A stretch of DNA of 15,522 nucleotides, from assembly GCA_017613485.1 (NCBI GenBank), contig JAGADS010000007.1, forward strand, positions 1 to 15,522, given 5' to 3'. The notes under the pieces were generated by a model that was not told where the DNA came from, ran no database searches, and saw only the letters and a program-made list of their open reading frames with translations. Source of the DNA: Treponema sp. (lineage in GTDB: Bacteria; Spirochaetota; Spirochaetia; Treponematales; Treponemataceae). Made by a program: the position numbers and the translations under genes. Shown piece after piece: positions 14,503 through 15,522 of the stretch (the first letter of the stretch is position 1; each line of letters begins with the position of its first letter).

Positions 14503-15522
14503 ATGAACAAACAGTTTGCACTGAAAATATTTGAAGGATTCTCTATAGAGCGCTGGAATGATCTTGTGCGTCCTTTTGAGCTTGTGGAAATGGATAAGGA
14601 TGCCGAGAAAATGGTTCTTGCCTACATCATCGGGAAATATGAGGAAAACCGTGGTGTCAGGGTGGACTGGGAGTGGATGATTTATGCCTCTCTTTTTGAG
14701 CTGCTCCGTAAGATTGCCCTCTGTGACATAAAGAGCCCTGTTCAACGCCTTATACGCGAGGAATACCCCGAGGAATTCATCAAGCTGAATGAGTGGGTCC
14801 TTGAGCAGTACAGGGACTTGATTCATGACCAGGAGATTTTCTCTAAATTCACACTTTATGTTGGGAAATCATCAGGCACAATTCCATATTCAAAAGGCGA
14901 GGAAGAGACCGCAAGAATTTTCAGGGCAGCACATAAATACTCTACCATGCGTGAGCTTGAGATGATAAGCATGGTGAACGAGGAAAGCCGTCTTGAGAAA
15001 ATAAAGAAGGAAGTAAACGCAGACCTTCAGTCACTGCTGGATTTAAAGGGGCTTCAGATGCTCATGACAAGGCAAAAGCCCTACGATTTCCTTCTTCGCA
15101 TAGAGCAGCTTCGTTTCCAGACAAGATGGAACCAGACTCCACGTGTGCCTAAGACTTCCGTTCTTGGCCATTGCTTTTTCACCGCAATCCTTACGCTTCT
15201 TTTCATGCATGAGGGCGGCACCAAAATCTGCGGCAAAAGACTTTACAATAACTTTTTCTCTGCATTGTTCCACGATCTTCCAGAGGCAGTTACAAGGGAC
15301 ATCATATCTCCCGTAAAGCAGGCAACACACGGTCTTCCGTCTATCGTAAAGAAAATCGAGGACAAGATTGTCGCACAGGAGCTTGTTCCATTTATCGAGG
15401 ATTTTTATCTGGACGAAATCCTGTATTTTACAAGCGATGAATTCCAAAACAGAATCAAGAATGGAAATAAAACGGTACATGTAAGCTACGAGGAATTGAA
15501 TCAAAAATATAACTCAGATGAA
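14503..15522 (+). CDS. YfbR-like HD-domain phosphohydrolase, 3' partial
   Basis: The frame from ATG 14503 stays open to the last base, giving 340 residues; the end is outside the window. Residues 1 to about 195 are charged and helical and I cannot assign them. They include a likely coiled coil near 158-190 (EESRLEKIKKEVNADLQ). From about 200 the sequence resembles the YfbR 5'-deoxynucleotidase branch of HD hydrolases: RIEQLRFQTRWNQTPRVPKTSVLGH (H223 as first metal ligand), then LFHDLPEAVTRDIISPVK with H257-D258, E261 and D266 at the same spacing as H68-D69, E72 and D77 of E. coli YfbR. The last metal Asp would lie beyond the window. YfbR enzymes remove phosphate from deoxynucleoside monophosphates. 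No Shine-Dalgarno is visible; the preceding stop TAG (14488-14490) is in the same frame, four codons before the ATG, so no earlier start exists. Confidence 0.8.
   Translation, partial: MNKQFALKIFEGFSIERWNDLVRPFELVEMDKDAEKMVLAYIIGKYEENRGVRVDWEWMIYASLFELLRKIALCDIKSPVQRLIREEYPEEFIKLNEWVLEQYRDLIHDQEIFSKFTLYVGKSSGTIPYSKGEEETARIFRAAHKYSTMRELEMISMVNEESRLEKIKKEVNADLQSLLDLKGLQMLMTRQKPYDFLLRIEQLRFQTRWNQTPRVPKTSVLGHCFFTAILTLLFMHEGGTKICGKRLYNNFFSALFHDLPEAVTRDIISPVKQATHGLPSIVKKIEDKIVAQELVPFIEDFYLDEILYFTSDEFQNRIKNGNKTVHVSYEELNQKYNSDE

Noticed and set aside
14323..14826. A 167-codon minus-strand open frame spanning the end of the helical protein and the start of the HD protein
   Set aside because: Both plus-strand genes are better supported by motifs, operon spacing and continuity; no family resemblance is seen in the antisense product.
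15043..15504. A 153-codon minus-strand open frame near the window end
   Set aside because: It is antisense to the HD catalytic motifs (H223, H257-D258), which are clearly coding on the plus strand.

Overview
The window looks like chromosomal backbone from a spirochaete, most likely of the genus Treponema. The organism is diderm: it has a TamB-like protein, BamA and Skp/OmpH in a row. The order tamB-bamA-skp-mutS, and the order cheW / DegT-like protein / nadK / recN / hypothetical protein, both match what I remember of Treponema pallidum (around TP0325-TP0328 and TP0439-TP0443). That is recollection, not a search. I cannot name the species. All genes read on the + strand. I see no tRNA, rRNA, CRISPR array, insertion sequence, integrase or other sign of transfer.

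Layout. (1) Bases 1-6019 hold an outer-membrane biogenesis block. It contains the 3' part of a TamB/DUF490 gene (its 5' end is outside the window), bamA with five POTRA domains and a beta barrel, and after a 127-base gap skp/ompH, a small periplasmic chaperone. (2) Bases 6025-8601 hold mutS, only 5 bases behind skp and without a good ribosome binding site, so probably coupled to it. (3) Bases 8602-9482 hold an 86-base AT-rich leader with a GC-rich inverted repeat that covers the Shine-Dalgarno sequence, followed by a ComF-family phosphoribosyltransferase gene. (4) From base 9483 to the window end runs a tight operon behind an extended -10 promoter: cheW, a degenerate DegT/DnrJ/EryC1/StrS-fold protein, nadK, recN (GTG start inside nadK), an all-helical hypothetical protein (start overlapping the recN stop), and an HD-domain phosphohydrolase resembling YfbR that runs off the window.

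How the genes work together. Skp carries unfolded outer-membrane proteins to BamA, which inserts them, and TamB spans the envelope in outer-membrane assembly or lipid transport. MutS and RecN serve DNA repair. CheW links chemoreceptors to CheA. NadK makes NADP. The DegT-like protein, the 267-residue protein and the HD protein have no established role in this setting.

The window is mostly ordinary core genome and I found no clear new defence or mobile system. The points most worth checking are the apparent loss of the PLP-binding lysine in the DegT-like protein, the SD-masking inverted repeat before comF, active-site substitutions in NadK, the C-terminus of BamA without an aromatic residue, and the roughly 200-residue uncharacterised N-terminal region on the HD protein.
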